Assembly (NCBI GenBank): GCA_023391905.1
Contig: JAEWAD010000031.1
Location: 1-15,137 of the forward strand
Source: Pseudomonadota bacterium
GTDB lineage: Bacteria; Pseudomonadota; Alphaproteobacteria; Rhizobiales; Kaistiaceae
DNA: 15,137 nt
Reading direction: 5' to 3'
Shown in pieces: positions 6,301 through 13,700 of this stretch. The position numbers were made by a program, and so were the translations under genes. The notes under the pieces were generated by a model that was given only the letters and a program-made list of their open reading frames with translations, ran no database searches and had not been told where the DNA came from. The stretch's first letter is position 1, and each line of letters begins with the position of its first letter.

Positions 6301-7083
6301 ATGGCGGGCATTTTCGACCTTTCCGGACGCAAGGCGATCGTCACCGGTGGCTCGAAGGGCATCGGCGCGGCGATCGCGCGGGCTCTCGACAAGGCCGGCG
6401 CGACGGTCGCGATCGCCGATCTCGACGTGATGGCCGCGCAGGCCGTCGTGGCGGGACTGGAGAATGGCGGCTTCGCGGTCGAGGTCGATGTGACCAAGCG
6501 CGATTCGGTCGAGCGGGCGATCGACAAGGCGACCGAGAGCATCGGCGGTTTCGACCTGCTCTGCGCCAATGCCGGCGTCTCGACCATGCGGCCGGCCGTC
6601 GACATCACCGACGAGGAGTGGGACTTCAACTTCGACGTCAACGCGCGCGGCGTCTTCCTCGCCAACCAGATCGCCTGCCGGCGCTTCCTGGCCTCGGACA
6701 CCAAGGGCGTGATCGTCAACACGGCCTCGCTCGCCGCCAAGGTCGGCGCGCCGCTGCTCGCGCACTATTCCGCCTCGAAGTTCGCCGTGTTCGGCTGGAC
6801 CCAGGCGCTGGCGCGCGAAATGGCCCCGAAGGGCATCCGCGTCAACTGCGTCTGCCCCGGCTTCGTCAAGACGTCGATGCAGGAGCGCGAGATCCTGTGG
6901 GAGGCCGAACTGCGCGGCATGACCCCCGAGGCGGTCCGCGCGGAATATGTCTCGCTGACGCCGCTCGGCCGCATCGAGGAGCCGGAAGACGTCGCCGACG
7001 TGGTGGTGTTCCTGGCCTCCGAGGCGGCGCGCTTCATGACCGGCCAGGGCATCAACGTCACCGGCGGCGTCCGCATGGACTGA
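6301..7083 (+). CDS. SDR-family NAD(P)-dependent oxidoreductase
   Basis: A 260-residue classical short-chain dehydrogenase, cytoplasmic. The cofactor motif TGGSKGIG is at 15-22, with Asp40/Asp42 at the end of the second strand, favouring NAD over NADP. The CANAG motif is at 88-92. The catalytic set is Asn114, Ser143, Tyr156 and Lys160 (YSASK), followed by PGFVKTSM. The C-terminus ends in the usual TGQGINVTGG substrate-loop/interface segment. Full family length. The ATG at 6301 has GAGGA 7 nt upstream. It is divergent from the DeoR regulator and FGGY kinase; together they suggest oxidation of a polyol or sugar followed by phosphorylation. The exact substrate cannot be read from the sequence. 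Confidence 0.94.
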   Translation: MAGIFDLSGRKAIVTGGSKGIGAAIARALDKAGATVAIADLDVMAAQAVVAGLENGGFAVEVDVTKRDSVERAIDKATESIGGFDLLCANAGVSTMRPAVDITDEEWDFNFDVNARGVFLANQIACRRFLASDTKGVIVNTASLAAKVGAPLLAHYSASKFAVFGWTQALAREMAPKGIRVNCVCPGFVKTSMQEREILWEAELRGMTPEAVRAEYVSLTPLGRIEEPEDVADVVVFLASEAARFMTGQGINVTGGVRMD

Positions 7084-7085
7084 TG

Positions 7086-7120
7086 CCGGGTCCGGATCGC
7101 GTGACTGTCACGCGACCCGG
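7086..7120. terminator. Hairpin between convergent SDR and MFS genes
   Basis: TCGCGTGAC (7097-7105) and GTCACGCGA (7107-7115) form a perfect palindrome about one base, and the flanking CCGGG (7086-7090) and CCCGG (7116-7120) can extend it with a 6-nt bulge. It starts 3 nt after the SDR stop. There is no T-run, so it may act as a weak terminator or 3'-end stabiliser in both directions. Confidence 0.45.
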
Positions 7121-7148
7121 GATCGGTTCGGATTGAAGAAAGCTGGAT

Positions 7149-8366
7149 TCACCGCGGCCGGCCGGCTGCGGTGAATTCCGTCACATAGGCGCAGAAGGCC
7201 AGCACCGGGAAGGTGAGGCCCGCCACCAGCACGCCGTTCCAGCCGAAATTCTCGTAGAGCGGGCTGGCTATGGCGGAGCCGAGCGCGCCACCCATGAAGA
7301 AGATCGCGACATAGAGGCCGCTCAGCCGGCCACGGATCGCCGGCGCCAGCATGTAGAGCACGCGCTGCCCGAACACCGTATTGCCCTGCACGAAGAAATC
7401 GATCGTGATCGCCGCGATCAGCAGCGCCGCGATCGAGCCGACGGCCGCCAGGCCCGACAGGGCGAAGGCCAGGAACGTGCCGACGATCACCACGCCGGTC
7501 CCCACCCGCACATAGCCCCGGTCCGCCAGGCGGCCGGCGAGCGGCGCCGACAGCGCGCCGGCCGCGCCGATCACGGCGAACAGCGCGATCTGCGACTGCG
7601 ACAGGTGAAACGGCGCGCCGGCGAGTTCCAGCGGCACGCTGGTCCAGAACAGGCTGAAGCAGGCGAACATGCAGAACTGGTAGAATGCACGCCGCTGCAG
7701 CTCCGGCGTATCGCGCAGGATCGGCCAGAGCGAGGCGAGCACCTCGCCGTAGGAATAGCCGGAGTTCGGCGTCCGGCGCGGCAGGAAGCGCGCCAGGAGC
7801 AGCGTCAGCGCCAGCATCAGCCCCGCCGAGGCGATGAAGACGCCGCGCCAGCCGAAGAGATCGGCCAGAAGGCCGGCGAGCGGACGGGAGAACATGATGC
7901 CGATCATCAGGCCGCCCATCACATTGCCGACCGTGCGGCCGCGCGTGGCGTCGTCGGCCATGTGGGCCGCCATCGGCACCAGGATCTGCGCGACACTGGC
8001 GCAGGCGCCGATGAACAGCACCGCGCCCAGGAACGGCAGCGCGCTCGGCGCGATCGCCGCCAGGATCAGCGCGAAGGCGGTGACCGCGACCGCGGCCAGC
8101 ACGAGCATGCGGTTCTCGAGAATATCGGCGAGGGGCACCAGCAGGATCAGGCCGAGGCCATAGCCGAGCTGCGTCAGGGTGACGACCAGGCTGGCGACCG
8201 TGGGCGACAGGCCGATATCCGGGCCGATCAGCGCGATCAGGGGCTGGGCGTAATAGAGGTTCGCGGCGATCGCGCCGCAAGCGGCGGCCATCAGGATCGT
8301 CAGCGGCGTGGTGATGGTCACGGGCAGCGGCGTCGGGCCGGTACCCTCGGGATCTGGAAGTCGCAT
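7149..8366 (-). CDS. MFS transporter (12-span class)
   Basis: A 405-residue inner-membrane major facilitator protein with about twelve hydrophobic spans. The first span carries AAACGAIAANLYYAQPLI, a signature of MFS efflux-type permeases of the YgaY-like kind. The loop after span 2 has the MFS-like PLADILENR, and the second half repeats it as GRLADRGYVR. It could export or import a small organic compound; the operon partners suggest the substrate or product of the amidohydrolase and questin-oxidase-like enzymes. The ATG at 8366 gives a short cytoplasmic lead-in. The frame is open up to a GTG at 8441, but neither start has a convincing ribosome site. It follows the amidohydrolase by 126 nt on the same strand. 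Confidence 0.92.
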   Translation of the reverse strand: MRLPDPEGTGPTPLPVTITTPLTILMAAACGAIAANLYYAQPLIALIGPDIGLSPTVASLVVTLTQLGYGLGLILLVPLADILENRMLVLAAVAVTAFALILAAIAPSALPFLGAVLFIGACASVAQILVPMAAHMADDATRGRTVGNVMGGLMIGIMFSRPLAGLLADLFGWRGVFIASAGLMLALTLLLARFLPRRTPNSGYSYGEVLASLWPILRDTPELQRRAFYQFCMFACFSLFWTSVPLELAGAPFHLSQSQIALFAVIGAAGALSAPLAGRLADRGYVRVGTGVVIVGTFLAFALSGLAAVGSIAALLIAAITIDFFVQGNTVFGQRVLYMLAPAIRGRLSGLYVAIFFMGGALGSAIASPLYENFGWNGVLVAGLTFPVLAFCAYVTEFTAAGRPR

Positions 8367-8472
8367 GAAGCACACGGGCCGCTCAGCGGCGAAGGGGGAG
8401 GGGCGGCACACATGCCAGCTTTCGGTGACAAAGCCAACCACCGGGCGCCGGAGACCCTCTCCATGACCTAGC

Positions 8473-8489
8473 CCGGCGCGATCCGCCGG
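8473..8489. repeat. Small hairpin in the amidohydrolase-MFS gap
   Basis: CCGGCG (8473-8478) and CGCCGG (8484-8489) form a 6-bp stem with a 5-nt loop just after the amidohydrolase stop codon. No T-run follows in the direction of transcription. It may only tune the mRNA between the two genes. Confidence 0.25.
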
Positions 8490-8492
8490 TCG

Positions 8493-9701
8493 TCAGTCGC
8501 GTGGCGTCAGCATGCCCTTGCGCGCCACCAGGCGGCCCCGCTTCAGCACGGTGCGGTCCTGCGGCGCTCCCGCGACTGCCTCGGGCAGAGAGTCGGCGGC
8601 GAGCAGGACGAGGTCGGCCCGCTTGCCCGGCGCCAGCCCGTAGTGGTGGATGCCGAGCACGGCAGCCGGGATCTCGGTCACCATCGCGAAGGCATGGGCG
8701 AGATCGGCGTCGGCGAGGAAATCCTGCCGGTAGCCGATGATCATGGCGCGCCGCAGAAGGTCGCCGTCGCCATAGGGAGACCACGCGTCGCGGATGTTGT
8801 CCGAGCCGGCGAAGACGGTGACGCCGGCCTCGTTCAGCCGGCGCACCGGCGGCATGGCGACCGGGCCGGGGCCGTTGGTCATGATGGCGACGCGCGCCCT
8901 GGCGAGCGCCTCGGCGGTGCGGCCGAACTCGAATGCGTCGACCTGGCCGAGTGCGAAGGCATGGCTGACGGCCACCTTGCCCTCGAGGCCGAGCGCGATG
9001 GTCCTGGCGGCGATCTGGCGCAGCTCGAACGCGCCGAGCGGGCCGGGATCGTGCAGGTGGATGTCGAGGCCGACGCCATGCTTGCCGGCGATGGCGAAGA
9101 TCGCGTCGAGATGGCCGGTGACGTCCTGGTCGATGCCGGCCGGGTCGAGGCCGCCGACGAGGTCGGCTCCTTCGCGGATCGCCGCGTCGAGCAGGTCCGC
9201 CGTGCCGGGATCGGTGATGACGCCGCTCTGCGGAAAGGCGACGATCTGGATGTCGACGAGGTCCCAGTACCGCTCCTTGAGGCGGAGCAGCGCATGCAGC
9301 CCGGCCAGGCCGACTTCGGTGTCGATGTCGACATGGCTCCGGATGCTGCCGGTGCCGAAGGCCGCGATCTGTTCGATCAGCCGGCCGCCGCGCTCCTCGA
9401 TGGGCAGGGCCAGGGTCCGGCGCAGCGTCTTCTCTGCCTCGATCCGGAGCGCCACCGTGTCGCCCGGCAAATGCGGGATGAAGGGCAGGCCCAGCAGCGT
9501 CTTGTCGAGATGGATGTGTCCCTCGACGAAGGAGGGCGCGACGATCCGGTCCGTCGCGTCGATGCGGTCGCACTCCTCCGGGCCTTCCCCAGCCGGCAGG
9601 ATGGCGGCGATCGTCTCGCCGGCGATGACGATGTCGACCGTATGGCCTCCCGCCGTCCGGGCGCCGGCGACGACGAGGCTCGGCTGCATGTCTTCGGTCA
9701 C
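8493..9701 (-). CDS. Cytosine-deaminase-like metal-dependent amidohydrolase
   Basis: A 402-residue cytoplasmic hydrolase of the amidohydrolase superfamily, closest in layout to CodA. Metal-site His62 and His64 lie in EGHIHLDKT, with SHVDID at 122-127, His215 in DIHLHD, His247 in SHAF and Asp301 in GSDNIRDAWSPYG; this order matches the CodA scaffold. CodA has a catalytic Glu three residues after the equivalent of His215; here that position is Asp218, so the substrate may not be cytosine. Family relatives act on cyclic C-N bonds such as pyrimidines, creatinine or triazines. The GTG at 9701 is chosen because CGGAG lies 6 nt upstream, whereas the ATG at 9689 has no ribosome site. It begins 11 nt after the questin-oxidase-like gene ends, so the two are surely cotranscribed. 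Confidence 0.9.
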   Translation of the reverse strand: MTEDMQPSLVVAGARTAGGHTVDIVIAGETIAAILPAGEGPEECDRIDATDRIVAPSFVEGHIHLDKTLLGLPFIPHLPGDTVALRIEAEKTLRRTLALPIEERGGRLIEQIAAFGTGSIRSHVDIDTEVGLAGLHALLRLKERYWDLVDIQIVAFPQSGVITDPGTADLLDAAIREGADLVGGLDPAGIDQDVTGHLDAIFAIAGKHGVGLDIHLHDPGPLGAFELRQIAARTIALGLEGKVAVSHAFALGQVDAFEFGRTAEALARARVAIMTNGPGPVAMPPVRRLNEAGVTVFAGSDNIRDAWSPYGDGDLLRRAMIIGYRQDFLADADLAHAFAMVTEIPAAVLGIHHYGLAPGKRADLVLLAADSLPEAVAGAPQDRTVLKRGRLVARKGMLTPRD

Positions 9702-9712
9702 GTGTGGCTCCG

Positions 9713-10756
9713 TCAGTCCATCAGCGCCATGCGGCGCGCCGCGACGACGCGGTAAAGGCGGTCGCCATAGATCTTCTCCTCCTCGCGGGCCGAGAAGACG
9801 AGGCTGATGTCGTGCTCGTCCTCGGATTGCACTGCTGCCGCGGCGATCTCCGGCCAGCCCGGCGCCGGCAGGTGGCGCCAGGCGTCGAGCGTCTCGGCAT
9901 CCGGCAATTCGGGGAAGCCGATCTTCGGCACCAGCGAGGCGATGATCTGCCAGAAATGGCGTTGCAGCGCCGGCCGGTCGGCTTCGGCGAGATGCGGCCC
10001 GATCAGCCGGATCCAGTGCGATCCGGTCAGCGCATGCAGCGAGGAGAAATCCATGGTCGTGGCAAAGAGGGCGAGCGACGTCGCCGCGATGCGGCGGCCG
10101 GTATCGGGTCCGATCGCCAGCCAGTCGACGACCGGCGCGAAGTCGGGCGCCGCACCGGCGACGCGGATGTTGTGCCAGAGCAGGTCGGTCTCGGGGACGA
10201 GGCCATGCAGGCCGGGAAGGGCGCAGGCGCGCGCCAGGACCTCGCCGGGATCGTCGGTGATCGGCGGCGCGCCGGTTGACGGCGGCATCGGCAGATAGGA
10301 GGCGGCCCAGTAGCCGATGGCGGTGCCGACCTCGGCCGGATCCATGCGCAGGAGGCCATAGGCCGTCCGCATCATGCCGTGCAGCGCGCTGGCGCCGATG
10401 CCGGGAATCAGGGTGGGCAGGTAGGTCTGCACCGTCGCATCGATGCCAAGCCGGCGGACCTCGCCCTCGAAGAAGGCGCGATAATCATATTCGCGTGAGC
10501 GGTCGCCGAGGGCTTCGGTCCAGCGCTCGCGCTGGATCGGCGCCACGGGCGGTGGCGTCGGAACCAGGCCGCTCGTGGTGCGATAATTGTCGAAGTACTG
10601 ACGCAGCCGCTCGCTCGACGCGCCGAGTTGGTCGAGCGCGACCATCATCATCGGCAGGTGGTTGGCGAGCAGGACTGGAAACTCGGCGCTGTAGAGCCGT
10701 CCTTCGACGAGCAACTCGTCGACGGTATCCGGCTCTGTCCGTGGCGCAAGGGCCAT
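9713..10756 (-). CDS. Questin-oxidase-like protein (DUF4243 family)
   Basis: A 347-residue largely helical protein that I assign to the questin oxidase-like/DUF4243 family from its pattern: FPVLLANHLPMMMVALDQLG (26-45) followed by SERLRQYFDNY, then PGIGASALHGMMRTAYGLL with VGTAIGYWAASYL, and DFSSLHALTGSHWIRLI towards the C-terminus. Fungal questin oxidase opens an anthraquinone ring by an NADPH- and oxygen-dependent Baeyer-Villiger-type reaction; whether bacterial members do anything similar is not established. There is no signal peptide, so it is cytoplasmic. The ATG at 10756 has GGAGG 6 nt upstream. It is the first gene of an operon with an amidohydrolase (11 nt away) and an MFS transporter. 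Family assignment is from remembered motifs, not a search. Confidence 0.82.
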   Translation of the reverse strand: MALAPRTEPDTVDELLVEGRLYSAEFPVLLANHLPMMMVALDQLGASSERLRQYFDNYRTTSGLVPTPPPVAPIQRERWTEALGDRSREYDYRAFFEGEVRRLGIDATVQTYLPTLIPGIGASALHGMMRTAYGLLRMDPAEVGTAIGYWAASYLPMPPSTGAPPITDDPGEVLARACALPGLHGLVPETDLLWHNIRVAGAAPDFAPVVDWLAIGPDTGRRIAATSLALFATTMDFSSLHALTGSHWIRLIGPHLAEADRPALQRHFWQIIASLVPKIGFPELPDAETLDAWRHLPAPGWPEIAAAAVQSEDEHDISLVFSAREEEKIYGDRLYRVVAARRMALMD

Positions 10757-11140
10757 GACGTTCCTCCGCTAGTGCGATCTCAAGCGTGCCAGTACGGATC
10801 CATCCCGCATAGTGCAGATCCGCATCATCGATGGAAAGGCCCGCCGCCCTCGAACGGAGATGCGGTCCTCTTCAATATGGCGATGGCGCATCGGCGGTGC
10901 CACGGCATGGGCCCGCATCCCGACTGCCACCGGCGCGTTTTCACCCAGTCTGCCGCAATTGCGCGCTCCCCAATCTCCGGCGGCTCTGTCATCATGCCGA
11001 CGAAGGGTCGGCGCGCCGTCGTGCCCTTCAGTCGTGGGGATCTGAGCCGGTTTTGCGCAATCGAACATAGTTGGTGTCACGCGTTTAACATGCGAAGTCT
11101 TCGATATCGGCCGTTTTCGGCCAATGCTGTTCCATTCGGT

Positions 11141-11186
11141 GCTCGCTTCTTCGGGTTATTTGTACGTACCGCGAAGGAATGCGAGC
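11141..11186. repeat. Imperfect inverted repeat upstream of the ABC promoter
   Basis: GCTCGCTTCTTCGGGT at the left pairs with the reverse complement of GTACCGCGAAGGAATGCGAGC at the right, with three single-base bulges: GCTCGC, TTC, TTCG and GGT match in order. It ends 3 nt before the -35 box. It could be an operator for a regulator of the ABC operon, or a chance structure. Confidence 0.35.
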
Positions 11187-11189
11187 TTA

Positions 11190-11217
11190 TTGAGTGTCAT
11201 GTTGTTTGAGATATACT
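11190..11217 (+). promoter_or_regulatory. Sigma70-like promoter for the ABC transporter operon
   Basis: TTGAGT (11190-11195), a 16-bp spacer and TATACT (11212-11217) form a good housekeeping promoter about 40 nt before the binding-protein start codon, inside the AT-rich part of the gap. Confidence 0.65.
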
Positions 11218-11257
11218 CTAGTTCGCGCATTTATCACAACGGAAGAGAGTCCTAACG

Positions 11258-12538
11258 ATGATTAAGACGTCTTTCTGGAAGCTCGGCGCGGCCGGGCTGG
11301 TCTATGTGAGCCTCGCGGCTGCCGCGTTTGCCGCCGGCAAGCCGCTCGACGGCATCACGCTGACGGTCGCCTCGCAGAACGACCAGTTCGCACCGGTGAT
11401 CGCCAAGCTCGCGCCCAAGTTCGAGGAAGCGACGGGCGCCAAGGTCAAGGTCGACATCCTCGACTACGGCTCGCTGCTGACCAAGACCCAGGCCGATTTC
11501 GTCGGCGACACCAAGAGCTACGACCTTGTGACGATGGACATCGTCTGGGCTGGCCAGTACGCCGACAACAAATACACGGTCGACCTGACCGACTGGATCA
11601 AGCGCGACGCGGCCGAGATCCAGCTCGACGACATCTATCCGGCGATGATCCAGTATATCGGCCAGTTCGACGGCAAGCAGGTAGCCTTTCCGTTTGCCGG
11701 CTATGCGGCGGTGCTCGCCTACCGCAAGGACCTGCTCGAAGCCGCCGGCCTGAAGGTGCCGGAGACGGCCGAGGAGTTCGTCGAGACGGCGATCAAGCTG
11801 ACCAATCCCGACAAGAAGACCTACGGCTTCGTCGCCAACGGCCAGAAGGGGCCCGCTGTGGCGCAGGACTGGCTGCAGTACAACGCCCAGCTCGGCGGCT
11901 CGGTGCTTGGGCCGGATGGCAAGCCCGCCATCAACTCGGACGCCAACGTCAACAGCCTGAAGATCTACAAGCAGCTCTTCGACAAGGCGGCCCCTCCGGG
12001 CGCCGTCGACTATGACTGGGGCGGCCGTGAGGAAAGCTTCCGCCAGGGCCTGGTCGGCATGATGGAGACCTGGTCGGTCGGCGCGCCCGGCTACTACGAT
12101 CCTTCGATGTCGAAGATCGTCGACAGCGTCGCCATCACGACGACGCCGGTCGCCAAGGGCCTGCCGGTCAAGTATGGCCTCGGCGGCTGGGGCATGGGCA
12201 TCAACGCCGACATCGATCCGGCCCAGCAGGAGGCCGCCTGGCAGTTCATCAAGTGGCTGACCAGCCCGGCGATCCAGAAGGAGATGAACCTCGAGGGCGC
12301 CGGCAGCTATATCCGCAAGTCGACGGTGGCCGATCCCGACCTGAACAAGAAGTTCCCCTACCTGCCGGTGCTCGCCAAGTCGTTCGACAATGCCGATGGC
12401 GACTATCGCCCGCGCATTCCGCAGTATCCGGAAATCCAGGACCTGCTCGGCACGGCGGTCAACGCCGTCCTGGTCGGCGACGTCGACCCGAAGGCCGCGC
12501 TCGACGAGGTCCAGGCCAAGGCCGAGAAGCTGTTCTGA
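11258..12538 (+). CDS. ABC transporter solute-binding protein, family 1 (CUT1 sugar type)
   Basis: A 426-residue periplasmic binding protein that captures the substrate and delivers it to the two permeases downstream. The signal peptide covers residues 1-26 (KLGAAGLVYVSLAAAAFAA). The mature protein shows the SBP_bac_1 pattern: LTVASQND, KFEEATGAKVKVDILDYG, YDLVTMDIVWAGQYADN, QVAFPFAGYAAVLAYRKDLLEAAGLKVPETAEEF, and the late GGWGMGINADIDPAQQEAAWQFIKWLTSPAIQ segment typical of sugar-binding members. Aromatic residues (several Trp and Tyr) suit a carbohydrate ligand, but the sugar is unknown. ATG at 11258 with GGAAGAGAG shortly upstream. It is the first gene of the operon, 205 nt before the first permease with REP-like hairpins between. 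Confidence 0.95.
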   Translation: MIKTSFWKLGAAGLVYVSLAAAAFAAGKPLDGITLTVASQNDQFAPVIAKLAPKFEEATGAKVKVDILDYGSLLTKTQADFVGDTKSYDLVTMDIVWAGQYADNKYTVDLTDWIKRDAAEIQLDDIYPAMIQYIGQFDGKQVAFPFAGYAAVLAYRKDLLEAAGLKVPETAEEFVETAIKLTNPDKKTYGFVANGQKGPAVAQDWLQYNAQLGGSVLGPDGKPAINSDANVNSLKIYKQLFDKAAPPGAVDYDWGGREESFRQGLVGMMETWSVGAPGYYDPSMSKIVDSVAITTTPVAKGLPVKYGLGGWGMGINADIDPAQQEAAWQFIKWLTSPAIQKEMNLEGAGSYIRKSTVADPDLNKKFPYLPVLAKSFDNADGDYRPRIPQYPEIQDLLGTAVNAVLVGDVDPKAALDEVQAKAEKLF

Positions 12539-12569
12539 GCCGATAACCGACGATGGCACCCACTCTTCT

Positions 12570-12590
12570 CCCTCCCCCTTGCGGGGAGGG
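12570..12590 (+). repeat. REP-like GC-rich hairpin, copy 1
   Basis: CCCTCCCC (12570-12577) pairs with GGGGAGGG (12583-12590) around a 5-nt loop, followed by TTGGGGAGGGGG. This type of intergenic palindrome is scattered in many alphaproteobacterial genomes. It sits about 30 nt after the binding-protein stop codon, where a stem can protect that mRNA from 3' decay. Confidence 0.75.
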
Positions 12591-12680
12591 TTGGGGAGGG
12601 GGTGTCAGCGCGGACGCCGGGAGGTTGGCGTTGGGCTGCTGTCCGATTCCGGATAAGATCCAGCCGCTACCCCTCCCTGG

Positions 12681-12700
12681 CCCTCCCTGCGTGGGGAGGG
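12681..12700 (+). repeat. REP-like GC-rich hairpin, copy 2
   Basis: CCCTCCC (12681-12687) pairs with GGGAGGG (12694-12700) around TGCGTG. It resembles copy 1 about 110 bp upstream and is preceded by another CCCTCCCTGG, so the gap looks like a small cluster of the same element. It lies 43 nt before the first permease start. Confidence 0.7.
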
Positions 12701-12743
12701 GACAGGCCGATGCCCCCGCGGGCCATCCGCCTCGATCGAGGAC

Positions 12744-13700
12744 ATGTTCTTGACCATCACCTCCGCCGGTTCGATCGCGTCGCCTCGCCGCCAGTCGTCG
12801 TCCCTCCGCTTCTCGGACCGACGCAAGCTCTTCCTGCTCTGCCTCGCCCTGCCGGCCATCGTCTATGTCGTGCTGGTCGCGGTGTGGCCGCTGGCGCAGG
12901 GCATCTGGTACTCGTTCTTCGACTACAACCTGCTGCGCGGCGGCGGGCGGCGGACCTTCGCCGGCCTCGACAACTACGTCGAGCTGTGGACCGACGCGAC
13001 GGCGCGGCGTGCGGTGATCAACACGTTCATCTTCACCTTCGCAGCGGTGGCGCTGGAGTTCCTGGTCGGCCTGGGCCTGGCCTTGCTGCTCTGGCGCGAC
13101 GGCCGCTTCAACCGTATCTGCCTCGCCTTTCTGCTCATCCCCGTCACCATCACGCCGATCGTCGTCGGCTTGATTTTTCGCGCGCTGCTCGCTGTCGACT
13201 ATGGCTTCCTCGGCTACTTTCTCGCCGAATGGGGGATCTCCGGCCCGCGCGGTTTTCTCGCCAACACGTCAACCGCGCTTCCCGTCATCATCCTGATCGA
13301 TGTCTGGGAATGGACGCCGCTGGTGGCGTTGATCCTGCTCGCCGGCTTGAAGTCGCTGCCGACCGACATTCTGGAGGCGGCCGCCGCCGACGGGGCAACC
13401 GCCTGGCAGCGCTTCCGCATGGTGGTGCTGCCGCTCCTGCTGCCGACCGTGTTCCTGGCGCTGGTGCTGCGCGTGATGGACGCGTTCCGCGTCTTCGACA
13501 TCATCTTCGTGACGACGGGCGGCGGCCCGGCCGACGCGACGACCTCGCTGATGCTCTACGGCGTGAAGCAGGGCCTCGAATTCTTCAACATCGGCTTCGC
13601 GTCGGCGATCGGCAATCTCGCCATCCTCTGCATCGCGCTGATGTGCGCCGCGTTCACGCTGCTGATCCGCCGGGCCGATGTGAGGGCCAACGAACGATGA
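12744..13700 (+). CDS. ABC transporter permease, CUT1 sugar type (MalF-like)
   Basis: A 318-residue inner-membrane permease with six or so spans (for example 29-50, 92-117, 128-150, 180-201, 231-247, 286-307). The EAA loop that contacts the ATPase is EAAAADGATAWQRFRMVVLP at 211-230, matching the binding-protein-dependent permease family, followed by PLLLPTVFLALVLRVMDAFRVFD and the TTGGGPADAT segment typical of sugar permeases. Start at ATG 12744: GAGG lies only 3 nt away, so initiation may be weak; TTG at 12750 is an alternative. Its stop overlaps the next start (ATGA), showing coupling with the second permease. Confidence 0.95.
   Translation: MFLTITSAGSIASPRRQSSSLRFSDRRKLFLLCLALPAIVYVVLVAVWPLAQGIWYSFFDYNLLRGGGRRTFAGLDNYVELWTDATARRAVINTFIFTFAAVALEFLVGLGLALLLWRDGRFNRICLAFLLIPVTITPIVVGLIFRALLAVDYGFLGYFLAEWGISGPRGFLANTSTALPVIILIDVWEWTPLVALILLAGLKSLPTDILEAAAADGATAWQRFRMVVLPLLLPTVFLALVLRVMDAFRVFDIIFVTTGGGPADATTSLMLYGVKQGLEFFNIGFASAIGNLAILCIALMCAAFTLLIRRADVRANER

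Larger units (their letters stand above)
10757..11257. other. Gene-free divergent region of about 500 bp
   Basis: Lies between the leftward questin-oxidase-like operon and the rightward ABC operon. The part from 10757 to about 11050 is GC-rich, has short open frames on both strands but none with a ribosome site or a recognisable product. It could be degraded former coding sequence. The part from about 11050 to 11257 is AT-richer and holds the promoter, an imperfect inverted repeat and a short palindrome CGAAG-T-CTTCG. No RNA gene was recognised. Confidence 0.6.

Noticed and set aside
4570..6765. 731-codon open frame on the minus strand overlapping regulator, kinase and SDR genes
   Set aside because: It is an out-of-frame reading of the regulator and kinase with Arg-rich low-complexity translation; no domain and no ribosome site.
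8643..9755. Long plus-strand open frame antisense to the amidohydrolase
   Set aside because: Translation is Asp/Gly/Arg-rich without domains; the minus-strand gene has metal-site motifs and a ribosome site.
10775..10795. TGGCAC-like sigma54 -24 element upstream of the questin-oxidase-like gene
   Set aside because: The GG to GC spacing is 13 instead of 10 and the -12 TTGC is absent.
10769..11080. 103-codon minus-strand open frame upstream of the questin-oxidase-like gene
   Set aside because: No ribosome site, no recognisable product, and other frames over the same stretch are open as well; kept as gene-free sequence.
11252..12559. 435-codon open frame antisense to the binding-protein gene
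   Set aside because: It mirrors almost the full length of a clear solute-binding protein gene and has no family motif; a common GC-rich antisense artefact.
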